Positions 1 to 6,531 of a stretch of 10,087 bases of DNA are shown here, in pieces (position 1 is the first letter of the stretch; each line of letters opens with the position of its first letter). The notes below the pieces were generated by a model. It saw only the letters and a program-made list of their open reading frames with translations, searched no databases and was not told the origin of the DNA. The stretch is taken from positions 1-10,087 of the forward strand of contig WREM01000026.1 in the NCBI GenBank assembly GCA_009779335.1. Direction: 5' to 3'. This DNA comes from Streptococcaceae bacterium. Lineage in GTDB: Bacteria; Bacillota; Bacilli; Lactobacillales; Streptococcaceae. The position numbers and the translations under genes were made by a program.

Positions 1-125
1 ATGAATTTCTCTTTATTTTCAACAGGATCAACAACTGATTTTTTATAAATGAATAGACCTAGGGCAATTCCCCCGAGAGTGACAACTTTTCCTGCAAGAA
101 AACCTAATAAAAATTTTTTGTTCAT
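1..125 (-). CDS. DUF3042 family small membrane protein, 3' end outside window
   Basis: A minus-strand reading frame starts with ATG at 125-123 and runs off the window after 41 complete codons. It is preceded by a strong Shine-Dalgarno AGGAAGG (140-134). The protein begins MNKKFLLGFLAGKVVTLGGI. Residues about 5-27 form one hydrophobic, glycine-rich segment. A basic Tyr-Lys-Lys step follows, then VVDPVENKEK, a pattern I recognise from DUF3042, a family of roughly 55-residue Firmicutes proteins with one N-terminal membrane segment and a charged tail. No biochemical role is known to me. It is divergent from miaA, and the shared 70-base region holds its promoter and a CtsR-box-like sequence. The family call rests on recalled pattern, not on a search, but strand, start and membrane segment are clear. 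Confidence 0.8.
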   Translation of the reverse strand, partial: MNKKFLLGFLAGKVVTLGGIALGLFIYKKSVVDPVENKEKF

Positions 126-145
126 GATTATTTCCTTCCTTCAAA

Positions 146-154
146 TGTTATAAT
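146..154 (+). promoter_or_regulatory. Candidate extended -10 promoter of miaA
   Basis: TGTTATAAT is a complete extended -10 element (TG at 146-147, TATAAT at 149-154). I see no good -35 hexamer at 16-18 bases upstream, where the sequence is the start of the divergent DUF3042 gene. Transcription would begin near 161 and give a leader of about 35 bases to the GTG at 196. The CtsR-like box would lie at about +11 to +27. Confidence 0.5.
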
Positions 155-157
155 ACT

Positions 158-186
158 ATTATATATTAAAGGTCAAAGAAAGTTAA
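158..186 (-). promoter_or_regulatory. Candidate promoter of the DUF3042 gene
   Basis: Read on the minus strand, TTAACT (186-181) is followed after 17 bases by a perfect TATAAT (163-158). This predicts a start near 151 and a leader of about 25 bases carrying AGGAAGG. A competing reading is TTGACC (176-171), 18 bases, TATAAC (152-147), which would start the transcript almost on the Shine-Dalgarno sequence. Both -35 hexamers lie inside the CtsR-like box at 171-187. Confidence 0.5.
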
Positions 187-187
187 A
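171..187 (+). promoter_or_regulatory. CtsR-box-like heptamer repeat between DUF3042 and miaA
   Basis: The sequence GGTCAAAGAAAGTTAAA fits the known CtsR operator pattern RGTCAAA-NAN-RGTCAAA. The first heptamer is perfect, the spacer has the central A, and the second heptamer differs at one base (T for C). It covers both candidate -35 hexamers of the DUF3042 promoter and lies in the early transcribed region of miaA. A ctsR gene lies 9 kb away in this same window. The main alternative is that GGTCAA is simply a -35 element (TTGACC) on the minus strand. Function is inferred from the match only. Confidence 0.55.
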
Positions 188-195
188 TATTATCA

Positions 196-1077
196 GTGAA
201 CAATAAAGTATTAGTAGTGGTAGGTCCAACAGCTGTAGGAAAAACAGCATTAGCCATTGAATTGGCAAAAAGATGCCATGGACAGATTATATCTGGAGAT
301 TCTCAACAGGTCTATAAAGGACTAGACATAGGAACTGCCAAGGCAACAAAGGAAGAACAAGAGCAAGCAGTACATCATTTGATTGATGTGCGTGAATTAA
401 ATGAAAACTTCTCAGCTTATGATTTTGTTGAGCAGGCAAATGAGAAAATAAAATTACTTTTAGAGCAAGGGCAAACGCCTATTATTGTGGGGGGGACAGG
501 TCTTTATATTCAAAGTTTGATTGAGGGTTATCATCTGGGAGGTCAGGGAAACCATGATCAGATGATGCGATTGCGTGAAAGCTTAGAAAAATTCTCTGAT
601 GATGAATTGATTGAACAATTAGAACAAAAAAACATTCACATTCCTGAGTTCAATCGTAGGCGTGCCATGCGTACCCTAGAATTAAAAAAATTTGGACAAG
701 GAGAAAATAAAAAAAGTCCTTATGAATTTATGTTAATTGGACTTGATGCTGAACGTGAAATGCTTTATGAGCGTATCAATGAACGTGTAGATAGGATGAT
801 CGAACAAGGCTTGCTTGATGAAGGAAAAATGCTCTATGAACAATATCCAGAGGTACAAGCAACCAAAGCCATAGGATATAAGGAGTTGTTTCCCTATTTC
901 TCAGGTGAAAATTCACTTGAAGAAGCAATCAAGTTGATTAAGCGTAATTCCAGACGTTATGCCAAAAGACAAGGGACATGGTTCAAAAATAGAATGAACG
1001 TCAAATTTTACAATGTTTTGAAAGCAGACTACCCTAAAAATGTTATACTAGAGGTAGAAAGTTTTTTGAAGGAATAG
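196..1077 (+). CDS. miaA: tRNA dimethylallyltransferase MiaA
   Basis: MiaA transfers a dimethylallyl group from dimethylallyl diphosphate to N6 of A37 in tRNAs that read UNN codons, the first step toward the i6A/ms2i6A modification. The 293-residue protein is of normal length. It shows the P-loop GPTAVGKT (10-17), the SGDSQQVYKGLDIGTAK substrate motif (33-49), GGTGLY (99-104), AIGYKE (225-230) and the C-terminal NSRRYAKRQGTWF signature (251-263). The start is GTG at 196. The P-loop position matches the family, and no in-frame start lies just upstream. The ribosome site is poor: only purine-rich AAAGAAAG (175-182), 13 bases away, which overlaps the CtsR-like box. The stop lies 2 bases before the next start, so the two genes are probably co-transcribed. 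In streptococci hflX usually follows miaA; it is absent here. Confidence 0.97.
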   Translation: MNNKVLVVVGPTAVGKTALAIELAKRCHGQIISGDSQQVYKGLDIGTAKATKEEQEQAVHHLIDVRELNENFSAYDFVEQANEKIKLLLEQGQTPIIVGGTGLYIQSLIEGYHLGGQGNHDQMMRLRESLEKFSDDELIEQLEQKNIHIPEFNRRRAMRTLELKKFGQGENKKSPYEFMLIGLDAEREMLYERINERVDRMIEQGLLDEGKMLYEQYPEVQATKAIGYKELFPYFSGENSLEEAIKLIKRNSRRYAKRQGTWFKNRMNVKFYNVLKADYPKNVILEVESFLKE

Positions 1078-1079
1078 AT

Positions 1080-1745
1080 GTGGAAAATAAAGAATATTTA
1101 GAAATAGCCATGAAATATGGTGGGTTTATGGCACAGGACAGCTCATTTTTAAGCCATCGTTTAGAAAATTTAAGAGATGAAGCAGAAAAGAGATTACTTG
1201 TAACCCCACCTGCAAGTGTACTTAATGCCTATTTTGCTGAATTGTATCAAAAGCGTTCACCAGAAGAGGCAACCAATTATTTTTTTGAGCTGTCTCAAGC
1301 TTTAGATATTTTTGTCCAAGCTCCGAGCTTTGACTTAGAAGGTCAAGTGGGTCATGAAAATTTCAGATTTGTAAGGCTGAATCTATCAGGAAAGTCTTTT
1401 GGTTACTGTTATCGTAATGGTGTTGAAGAAGCAGTGATTTTTAGCGAATTTCCACAGGAGATAGATGCAGAGCTTATCTTTGAGATGACACAGATTTTTC
1501 AGCACTATATCCTGCATCAAGAAGAGGATAAAATCATCATGATTCCAGAACAAATGGAGTCCTTTGTGGCAGTCGAAGAATTATCAGACTTGACTAATCT
1601 TGATGAGAATGAGGACTATATCCGTCTGTCTGGCTATAGCATAGAAGACATCATGGAACAAGCAGAAAAAATTGGTTATTTTGACCCAATAAAATATCAT
1701 TTTGAGCAAGGTAAATTTTATCTTTATATCTCTAAGGTGTTATAA
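1080..1745 (+). CDS. Conserved Streptococcaceae protein of unknown function
   Basis: This 221-residue soluble protein resembles the uncharacterised protein found near miaA and rnz in streptococci, where it is often labelled 'cystathionine beta-lyase'. That label has no support here: at 221 residues it is far shorter than a PLP-dependent lyase and has no lysine motif of that family. I see no signal peptide or membrane segment. The N-terminal part is helical in character with the phrase VTPPASVLNAYFAELYQK (41-58). The remainder is acidic and mixed. It starts at GTG 1080, with AAGGAA (1069-1074) in the end of miaA as ribosome site. An ATG at 1078-1080 is in another frame. Tight spacing to miaA suggests translation from the same mRNA. 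No function can be assigned from sequence. Confidence 0.88.
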   Translation: MENKEYLEIAMKYGGFMAQDSSFLSHRLENLRDEAEKRLLVTPPASVLNAYFAELYQKRSPEEATNYFFELSQALDIFVQAPSFDLEGQVGHENFRFVRLNLSGKSFGYCYRNGVEEAVIFSEFPQEIDAELIFEMTQIFQHYILHQEEDKIIMIPEQMESFVAVEELSDLTNLDENEDYIRLSGYSIEDIMEQAEKIGYFDPIKYHFEQGKFYLYISKVL

Positions 1746-1746
1746 T
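1738..1746 (+). promoter_or_regulatory. Candidate extended -10 promoter of the SPFH gene
   Basis: TGTTATAAT matches the extended -10 consensus and overlaps the TAA stop (1743-1745) of the preceding gene. The -35 position (TTATCT, 1718-1723) is weak. Transcription would start near 1753 and give a leader of about 26 bases to the ATG at 1779. Readthrough from miaA is also possible because no terminator is seen. Confidence 0.45.
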
Positions 1747-1778
1747 ATAAAGACAGCCAATAGAAAGAAGGAACTGAA

Positions 1779-2672
1779 ATGGCATTTGTACTAATAGTTT
1801 TTCTAGTAATTATAATCGTTGGATTGATGAGTTTGGGGACAGTTTTCTTTGTAGTCAAACAACAATCTGTCGCTATTGTTGAGCGTTTAGGGAAATATCA
1901 AACTACAGCTAACCCGGGATTTCATGTGAAAATGCCTTGGGGAATTGATCGTATCGCAGCTCGCATCCAACTTCGTCTCATGCAAAATGAGATGATTGTG
2001 GAAACTAAAACAAGCGATAATGTTTTTGTTACCATGAGTGTAGCTACACAATATCGTGTGAATGAATTGAACATTAAAGATGCTTATTACAAGCTCATGA
2101 ACCCTGTAGAACAAATCAAAGCCTATATTGAGGATGCTTTGCGTTCTGCTGTGCCTAAACTTACACTTGATGAACTCTTTGAGAAAAAAGATGAGATTGC
2201 CCTTGAAGTCCAACATCAAGTGGCAGAAGAAATGCAAACGTATGGTTATGTCATCGTCAAAGCCTTGATTACTCGTGTTGAACCTGATGCAGAGGTTAAG
2301 CAATCCATGAACGAAATCAATGCCGCACAACGTAAACAAGATGCCTCTCAAATGCTTGCTAATGCAGATAAAATTCGTATTGTTACAGCAGCCGAAGCAG
2401 AGGCTGAAAAAGACCGTCTGCACGGGGTGGGTATTGCGGAACAACGTAAAGCCATTGTTGATGGACTTGCCCAACAAATTACAGAGATGAAGAGTACGGG
2501 GATTGATTTGACAGAAGAGCAAATCATGTCTATTCTTTTGACTAACCAATACTTAGATACACTCAATCAATTTGCTGCAGGTGGAGGTTCAACTATTTTC
2601 CTACCTGCAGGAGCAGAAGGTGTAGAAGATTTGAGAACACAAATTTTATCAGCCATCAAAGCCAGTAAATAA
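1779..2672 (+). CDS. SPFH/Band 7 (stomatin/QmcA-like) membrane protein
   Basis: This 297-residue protein has a single N-terminal membrane segment (about 3-26). An SPFH/prohibitin domain follows, beginning at VKQQSVAIVERLGKYQ (26-41), with the conserved pattern GFHVKMPWGIDRIAARI (47-63). A long charged, Ala/Glu-rich coiled-coil region (about 135-225) and a Gly-rich tail (268-280) complete the usual bacterial stomatin layout. Such proteins oligomerise at the membrane and scaffold other membrane proteins or proteases; the partner here is unknown. An NfeD-type partner, often adjacent in other bacteria, is not next to it. AGAAGGA (1766-1772) is a good ribosome site. No strong terminator follows before the tRNA promoter. 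The family is certain, the exact subfamily is not. Confidence 0.93.
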   Translation: MAFVLIVFLVIIIVGLMSLGTVFFVVKQQSVAIVERLGKYQTTANPGFHVKMPWGIDRIAARIQLRLMQNEMIVETKTSDNVFVTMSVATQYRVNELNIKDAYYKLMNPVEQIKAYIEDALRSAVPKLTLDELFEKKDEIALEVQHQVAEEMQTYGYVIVKALITRVEPDAEVKQSMNEINAAQRKQDASQMLANADKIRIVTAAEAEAEKDRLHGVGIAEQRKAIVDGLAQQITEMKSTGIDLTEEQIMSILLTNQYLDTLNQFAAGGGSTIFLPAGAEGVEDLRTQILSAIKASK

Positions 2673-2674
2673 GC

Positions 2675-2703
2675 TTGAAAAATCAATCAATTTAATGTAA
2701 AAT
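2675..2703 (+). promoter_or_regulatory. Promoter of tRNA-Arg (and probably rnz)
   Basis: TTGAAA (2675-2680), a 17-base spacer and TAAAAT (2698-2703) each match the sigma-A consensus at five of six bases. It lies directly after the SPFH stop codon and predicts a start near 2710, about 20 bases before the mature tRNA. I find no convincing separate promoter for rnz, so this is its likeliest nearby source of transcription. Confidence 0.65.
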
Positions 2704-2706
2704 AAA

Positions 2707-2727
2707 GCCTTGCAGTTATTACAAGGC
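2707..2727 (+). other. Hairpin in the tRNA-Arg 5' leader
   Basis: GCCTTG (2707-2712) and CAAGGC (2722-2727) form a six-pair stem with a nine-base loop. On the plus strand no T-run follows, so it is not a standard terminator for the SPFH gene. On the minus strand it is followed by TTTATTTTA, which would fit a terminator of antisense transcription. The predicted start of the tRNA transcript falls inside the left arm, which limits its role in the leader. Confidence 0.4.
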
Positions 2728-2729
2728 AT

Positions 2730-2801
2730 CCATCCGTAGTGTAATGGATATCACGCAAGATTCCGGTTCTTGCAATAGAGGTTCGATTCCTCTCGGGTGG
2801 A
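2730..2801 (+). tRNA. tRNA-Arg (anticodon CCG), no encoded CCA
   Basis: This 72-base tRNA folds as a full cloverleaf. The acceptor strands are CCATCCG (2730-2736) and CGGGTGG (2794-2800), with one G-T pair and discriminator A2801. The D-arm starts with GTG and closes with CAC. The anticodon stem is CAAGA/TCTTG around loop TTCCGGT, giving anticodon CCG (2763-2765), which reads the rare Arg codon CGG. The T-arm is AGAGG-TTCGATT-CCTCT. The bases after the discriminator are TAG, so CCA is not encoded and the 3' end must be made by RNase Z plus CCA-adding enzyme. The gene lies 33 bases before rnz on the same strand. Confidence 0.97.
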
Positions 2802-2808
2802 TAGAGAT

Positions 2809-2820
2809 GTCGCTAGCGAC
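2809..2820 (+). repeat. Perfect 12-base palindrome in the tRNA-rnz spacer
   Basis: GTCGCTAGCGAC is perfectly self-complementary and could form a short hairpin (four or five pairs) between the tRNA 3' end and the rnz ribosome site. No T-run follows, so it is not an intrinsic terminator. If RNase Z cuts after A2801, this hairpin would sit seven bases from the new 5' end of the rnz mRNA. Any role is inference. Confidence 0.5.
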
Positions 2821-2834
2821 TATAAAGGAAAAAT

Positions 2835-3758
2835 ATGGAAATTCTATTTCTAGGGACTGGGGCAGGACAGCCCTCTAAGTCTCGCAACACACAGGCTATC
2901 GCCCTCCAACTACTAGATGAGCGAAATGAAGTTTGGCTTTTTGATTGTGGGGAAGCCACGCAACATCAGATTTTGAAGACTAATATTCGTCCAAGAAAAA
3001 TCACCAAAATTTTTATTACACATTTACACGGGGATCATATTTTTGGTTTACCGGGTTTTCTGTCTTCTCGGAGTTTTCAAGCAAGCGATGAACAGACAGA
3101 CATAGATTTATATGGACCAGTCGGAGTTAAAGATTATGTCATGACAGCTATACGCTTATCGGGCTCTCGCTTGCCTTATCGTATTCATTTTCATGAATTG
3201 TCTGATTCGGGAAAAATCTTTGAAGATGAGACATTTGAGATTTATACGGATACTTTAGACCATGCTATTTTTTGTTTGGGTTATCGAGTGGTTGAAAAGG
3301 ACAAGACGGGAGAACTTGATGCAGAAGCTTTAAAGGCAGATGGTTTGCCTTTTGGACCATTGTTCGGAAAAATAAAAAATGGACAGACTGTGGAATATGA
3401 AGGAAAAACCTTTGTACCTGAGAGTTATATTGGAGCAGATAAAAAGGGAAAAGTGGTAACGATTCTCGGGGACACACGTCGGACAGACACAGCAGTTCGA
3501 TTAGCAGTAGGTGCTGATGTTTTGGTACATGAAGCAACCTATGAAGCAGGTGAGGAAAAAATGGCTCGCAAACATGGGCATTCGACCTCTGCTCAGGCTG
3601 CTCAAGTGGCAAAAGAGGCAGGAGCCAATCGTCTATTGTTGACACATATTTCTTCAAGATATGTAGGTTCAATGGTAAATCAGCTTTCCCAAGAAGCACA
3701 GAAAATTCATAAAAATTCTTTTGTGGTGAAAGATTTATATGAAGAAGAGATAAAATAA
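2835..3758 (+). CDS. rnz: Ribonuclease Z
   Basis: RNase Z is a zinc-dependent endonuclease of the metallo-beta-lactamase fold that cuts CCA-less tRNA precursors after the discriminator base. The 307 residues match the usual short form. Visible elements are the N-terminal MEILFLGTGAGQPSKSRN, the metal motif THLHGDH (62-68; His63, His65, Asp67, His68), His143 in LDHAIFCLGYR, the exosite arm around GPLFGK (174-179), Asp213 in GDTR, the KHGHST segment (246-251) and His271 in LLLTHISSRY. AAGGAA (2825-2830) serves the ATG at 2835. It follows a CCA-less tRNA with no terminator between, so it is probably transcribed with its own substrate. recJ begins 12 bases after the stop. It contains two CGG Arg codons (3069-3071 and 3480-3482). 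Confidence 0.98.
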   Translation: MEILFLGTGAGQPSKSRNTQAIALQLLDERNEVWLFDCGEATQHQILKTNIRPRKITKIFITHLHGDHIFGLPGFLSSRSFQASDEQTDIDLYGPVGVKDYVMTAIRLSGSRLPYRIHFHELSDSGKIFEDETFEIYTDTLDHAIFCLGYRVVEKDKTGELDAEALKADGLPFGPLFGKIKNGQTVEYEGKTFVPESYIGADKKGKVVTILGDTRRTDTAVRLAVGADVLVHEATYEAGEEKMARKHGHSTSAQAAQVAKEAGANRLLLTHISSRYVGSMVNQLSQEAQKIHKNSFVVKDLYEEEIK

Positions 3759-3770
3759 ATTAGGACATTC

Positions 3771-6005
3771 ATGATTAAATCAAAATATGACTGGAAAATC
3801 ATAGAGGCTCAACCATCAGAAGATTTTCAAAAAATCACAAAAAAATATAAATTGGATGACTTGGCAAGTAAGATTCTATGGCAACGTGGGATAAGAGAAG
3901 CAGAGCAAGTTAGTGATTTTTTGCAACCTGATTTACAAAATTTGCATGATCCTTTTGAGCTACACGATATGGAGAAGACTGTTTCTCGTATTTTATCAGC
4001 CATTGAAAATGGAGAAAGAATCCTTGTTTATGGAGATTATGATGCAGATGGGATGACAGCAGCCTCTGTCATGAAAACAGCTTTAGATGAATTAGGGGGA
4101 GAAGTTCAAGTTTATCTTCCTAATCGATTTACAGACGGCTATGGACCCAATAAAGAAGTTTATGAATATTTTATAAAAAATGAGGAAATCAACCTTATCA
4201 TCACAGTGGATAATGGAGTAGCAGGTCATGAAGCTATTGATTTTGCACAGAATCACGGAGTTGATGTCATTGTAACAGATCATCATGCCATGCCTGAAAC
4301 ATTGCCAGATGCCTATGCGATTGTCCATCCTGAACATCCTGAAAGTCAATATCCATTTCCATATTTAGCAGGTGTAGGAGTTGCCTTCAAAGTGGCATGT
4401 GCATTGCTAGAATATGTGCCAACTGAGATGTTGGACTTGGTTGCCATTGGGACTATTGCTGATATGGTCAGTTTGACAGATGAAAATCGTATTATGGTTT
4501 ACTACGGATTAAAAACATTGGCTCAGACGGAGCGAGTGGGATTAGTCGAGCTTATGAAAATCTCAGGAGTTGATTTTGATGCGGTTAATGAGGAGACTGT
4601 AGGGTTTCAAATTGCACCTCGACTGAATGCATTGGGGCGTTTGGACGACCCTAATCCTGCCATTGAGCTTTTGACAGGTTGGGATGAGGAAGAAGCATTA
4701 GATCTTGCTCAAATGATAGATGAAAAAAATACAGAACGTCGTACCATTGTAGAAGCTATCTATCAAGAAGTAGAATCCATGATTACAGATGAGCCTGTAC
4801 AAGTCCTTTATCATGCGGATTGGCACAAGGGTGTGCTTGGCATTGTCGCTGGGCGATTGGTAGAAAAGTATCAAAAACCGTTTATTTTATTGGCAGAAGA
4901 AGAGGGAGTGCTTCGTGGCTCTGCTCGTTCTATCGAAGCTTATAATATATTCAAGGCCTTAGACAACCATCGTCAGTTACTTGTCGCCTTTGGAGGACAC
5001 AAGCAAGCTGCAGGGATGACTATTGCTCTTGAAAATATTGAATCAGTGCAAAAAGCACTGATTGACTATATTGAAGCAGAAAAAATCGATATGAGTCAAA
5101 AAGGACAACTGGAAATATTTGATAACTTAAGCTTGAAAGACATTAGCCTAACGACTATTAAATCTTTCGAAAAACTCGCCCCATTTGGAATGGGTCATCC
5201 CAAGCCCTATTTTCTCGTTTCTGATTATCAAGTCTTACAAAGTCGCAGCATGGGAAAAGACAATAGTCATCTTAAACTAAAAATTCAACAGGAAGAAACA
5301 GCTGTCGATGCCATATATTTTGGACATGGTTTAGAAGATATAGAGTTTGAACAGTCAGATACTCAACTTGCAGTTTACCTATCAAGCAATACATGGCAAG
5401 GGACAACGACCGTTCAACTCATGGTAGAAGATGCCAGAGCAGTGGGAGTAGAGCTGATAGATGTCCGAAGTAGAAAAATATCACTGCCTGAAAATGCACA
5501 AATTTTCATAAAAAATCATCTGGTCCAATCTCATGATATAATAGAAGATGTGCTTGTCATTGAAGAAGCACCCGAAACTCAAGAAGACATCATAGCACTC
5601 AGAAACCTCATCTCAGAAAAAACGATTCGTCTCATTTATTTCAAAAATAAGATAGAAAAGAGCTATTATCTGACAGGGATAGGGACGAGAGAGCAGTATG
5701 CGAAACTCTATAAACTAATCTATCAATACCCTGAGTTTGATGTGAGACACAAATTGAAGAATTTATCTTCTCATTTGAATGTTCCAGAAATTTTACTGGT
5801 GAAGATGATACAGATATTTGAAGAATTAGAGTTTGTGGCGATTAAGGACGGTCTGATGACCGTCAATAAAGAAGCTGAGAAAAAAGAAATTTCTGAAAGT
5901 GAAATTTATCATGAACTCAAAGAAACAGTGCAGATGCAAGAAAGGTTTGCCTTATCTCCTGTTAAAGAAATTTATGAGTATTTAAAAGAAAATAAGAAAG
6001 ACTAA
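3771..6005 (+). CDS. recJ: Single-stranded-DNA-specific 5'-3' exonuclease RecJ
   Basis: RecJ degrades single-stranded DNA 5' to 3' in recombination and repair. The 744-residue protein has the DHH domain with VYGDYDADGM (86-95), TVDNGV (145-150), TDHH (169-172) and GTIADMVSL (227-235), which supply the metal ligands. The APRLNALGRLDDP motif follows (282-294). The DHHA1 domain has GVLGIVAGRL (354-363), RGSARSIE (382-389) and the GGHKQAAG signature (408-415). The remainder, about 300 residues after position 440, contains the OB-like part and the C-terminal extension common in Firmicutes RecJ. The ribosome site is a modest TAGGA (3761-3765). The gene follows rnz by 12 bases and precedes apt by 3, so it is part of an rnz-recJ-apt run. 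In streptococci a short-chain dehydrogenase gene often lies between rnz and recJ; it is missing here. Confidence 0.97.
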   Translation: MIKSKYDWKIIEAQPSEDFQKITKKYKLDDLASKILWQRGIREAEQVSDFLQPDLQNLHDPFELHDMEKTVSRILSAIENGERILVYGDYDADGMTAASVMKTALDELGGEVQVYLPNRFTDGYGPNKEVYEYFIKNEEINLIITVDNGVAGHEAIDFAQNHGVDVIVTDHHAMPETLPDAYAIVHPEHPESQYPFPYLAGVGVAFKVACALLEYVPTEMLDLVAIGTIADMVSLTDENRIMVYYGLKTLAQTERVGLVELMKISGVDFDAVNEETVGFQIAPRLNALGRLDDPNPAIELLTGWDEEEALDLAQMIDEKNTERRTIVEAIYQEVESMITDEPVQVLYHADWHKGVLGIVAGRLVEKYQKPFILLAEEEGVLRGSARSIEAYNIFKALDNHRQLLVAFGGHKQAAGMTIALENIESVQKALIDYIEAEKIDMSQKGQLEIFDNLSLKDISLTTIKSFEKLAPFGMGHPKPYFLVSDYQVLQSRSMGKDNSHLKLKIQQEETAVDAIYFGHGLEDIEFEQSDTQLAVYLSSNTWQGTTTVQLMVEDARAVGVELIDVRSRKISLPENAQIFIKNHLVQSHDIIEDVLVIEEAPETQEDIIALRNLISEKTIRLIYFKNKIEKSYYLTGIGTREQYAKLYKLIYQYPEFDVRHKLKNLSSHLNVPEILLVKMIQIFEELEFVAIKDGLMTVNKEAEKKEISESEIYHELKETVQMQERFALSPVKEIYEYLKENKKD

Positions 6006-6008
6006 AAA

Positions 6009-6521
6009 ATGGAACTAAAAGATTACATCGCAAGTATTAAAGATTATCCACAAGAAGGAATTGTTTTCCGTGATATTTCACCACTCATGGCAGATGGCAA
6101 TGCCTTTAATTATGCAGCTACTGAGATTGTACAGTATGCTCGAGACAAAGAGATTGACATGGTCGTAGGACCTGAAGCTCGTGGTTTCATCATTGGTTGC
6201 CCCGTTGCTTTTGCATTGGGTGTAGGCTTTGCCCCTGTACGCAAACCCGGTAAACTTCCTCGTGAAGTCATCTCAGCAGATTATGAGAAGGAATATGGAA
6301 CAGATACATTAACCATGCACGCAGATTCTATAAAACCCGGACAGCGTGTACTCATTGTCGATGATTTATTGGCTACAGGTGGAACGGTCAAAGCAACCAT
6401 TGAAATGGTTGAAAAATTAGGAGGTATCGTGGTAGGATGTGCCTTTCTGATTGAATTAGATGAACTTAAAGGACGTCAAGCTATAGGAAATTATGATTAT
6501 AAAGTTTTGATGCATTACTAA
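6009..6521 (+). CDS. apt: Adenine phosphoribosyltransferase
   Basis: Apt converts adenine and PRPP to AMP in cytosolic purine salvage. The 170-residue length is typical. The N-terminal region reads KDYPQEGIVFRDISPL (11-26), followed by GPEARGF (54-60), the flexible loop around RKPGKLPREV (78-87), and the PRPP-binding motif VLIVDDLLATGGT (114-126). It starts three bases after recJ, with only a weak AAGAAAG (5994-6000) as ribosome site, which points to translational coupling with recJ. There is no terminator after it before the rpoE promoter. Confidence 0.98.
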   Translation: MELKDYIASIKDYPQEGIVFRDISPLMADGNAFNYAATEIVQYARDKEIDMVVGPEARGFIIGCPVAFALGVGFAPVRKPGKLPREVISADYEKEYGTDTLTMHADSIKPGQRVLIVDDLLATGGTVKATIEMVEKLGGIVVGCAFLIELDELKGRQAIGNYDYKVLMHY

Positions 6522-6531
6522 TTGGTAAGTA

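Noticed and set aside
1078..1080. ATG as the start of the gene after miaA
   Set aside because: It is in a different frame from the long open frame; the GTG at 1080 is in frame and has AAGGAA at a suitable distance.
1887..2549. Minus-strand open frame of 220 codons opposite the SPFH gene
   Set aside because: It lies wholly inside a clear SPFH coding sequence, has a Cys/His/Phe-rich composition typical of an antisense frame, no ribosome site, and no recognisable motif.
2809..2820. Palindrome as a terminator of the tRNA
   Set aside because: Short stem and no T-run after it.
2821..2826. TATAAA as a private -10 for rnz
   Set aside because: Transcription would start about two bases before the ATG, leaving no room for the ribosome site, and there is no -35 at the right distance.
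3265..3699. Minus-strand open frame of 144 codons opposite rnz
   Set aside because: It overlaps the conserved catalytic part of rnz and encodes a Leu/Pro/His-rich sequence without family features.
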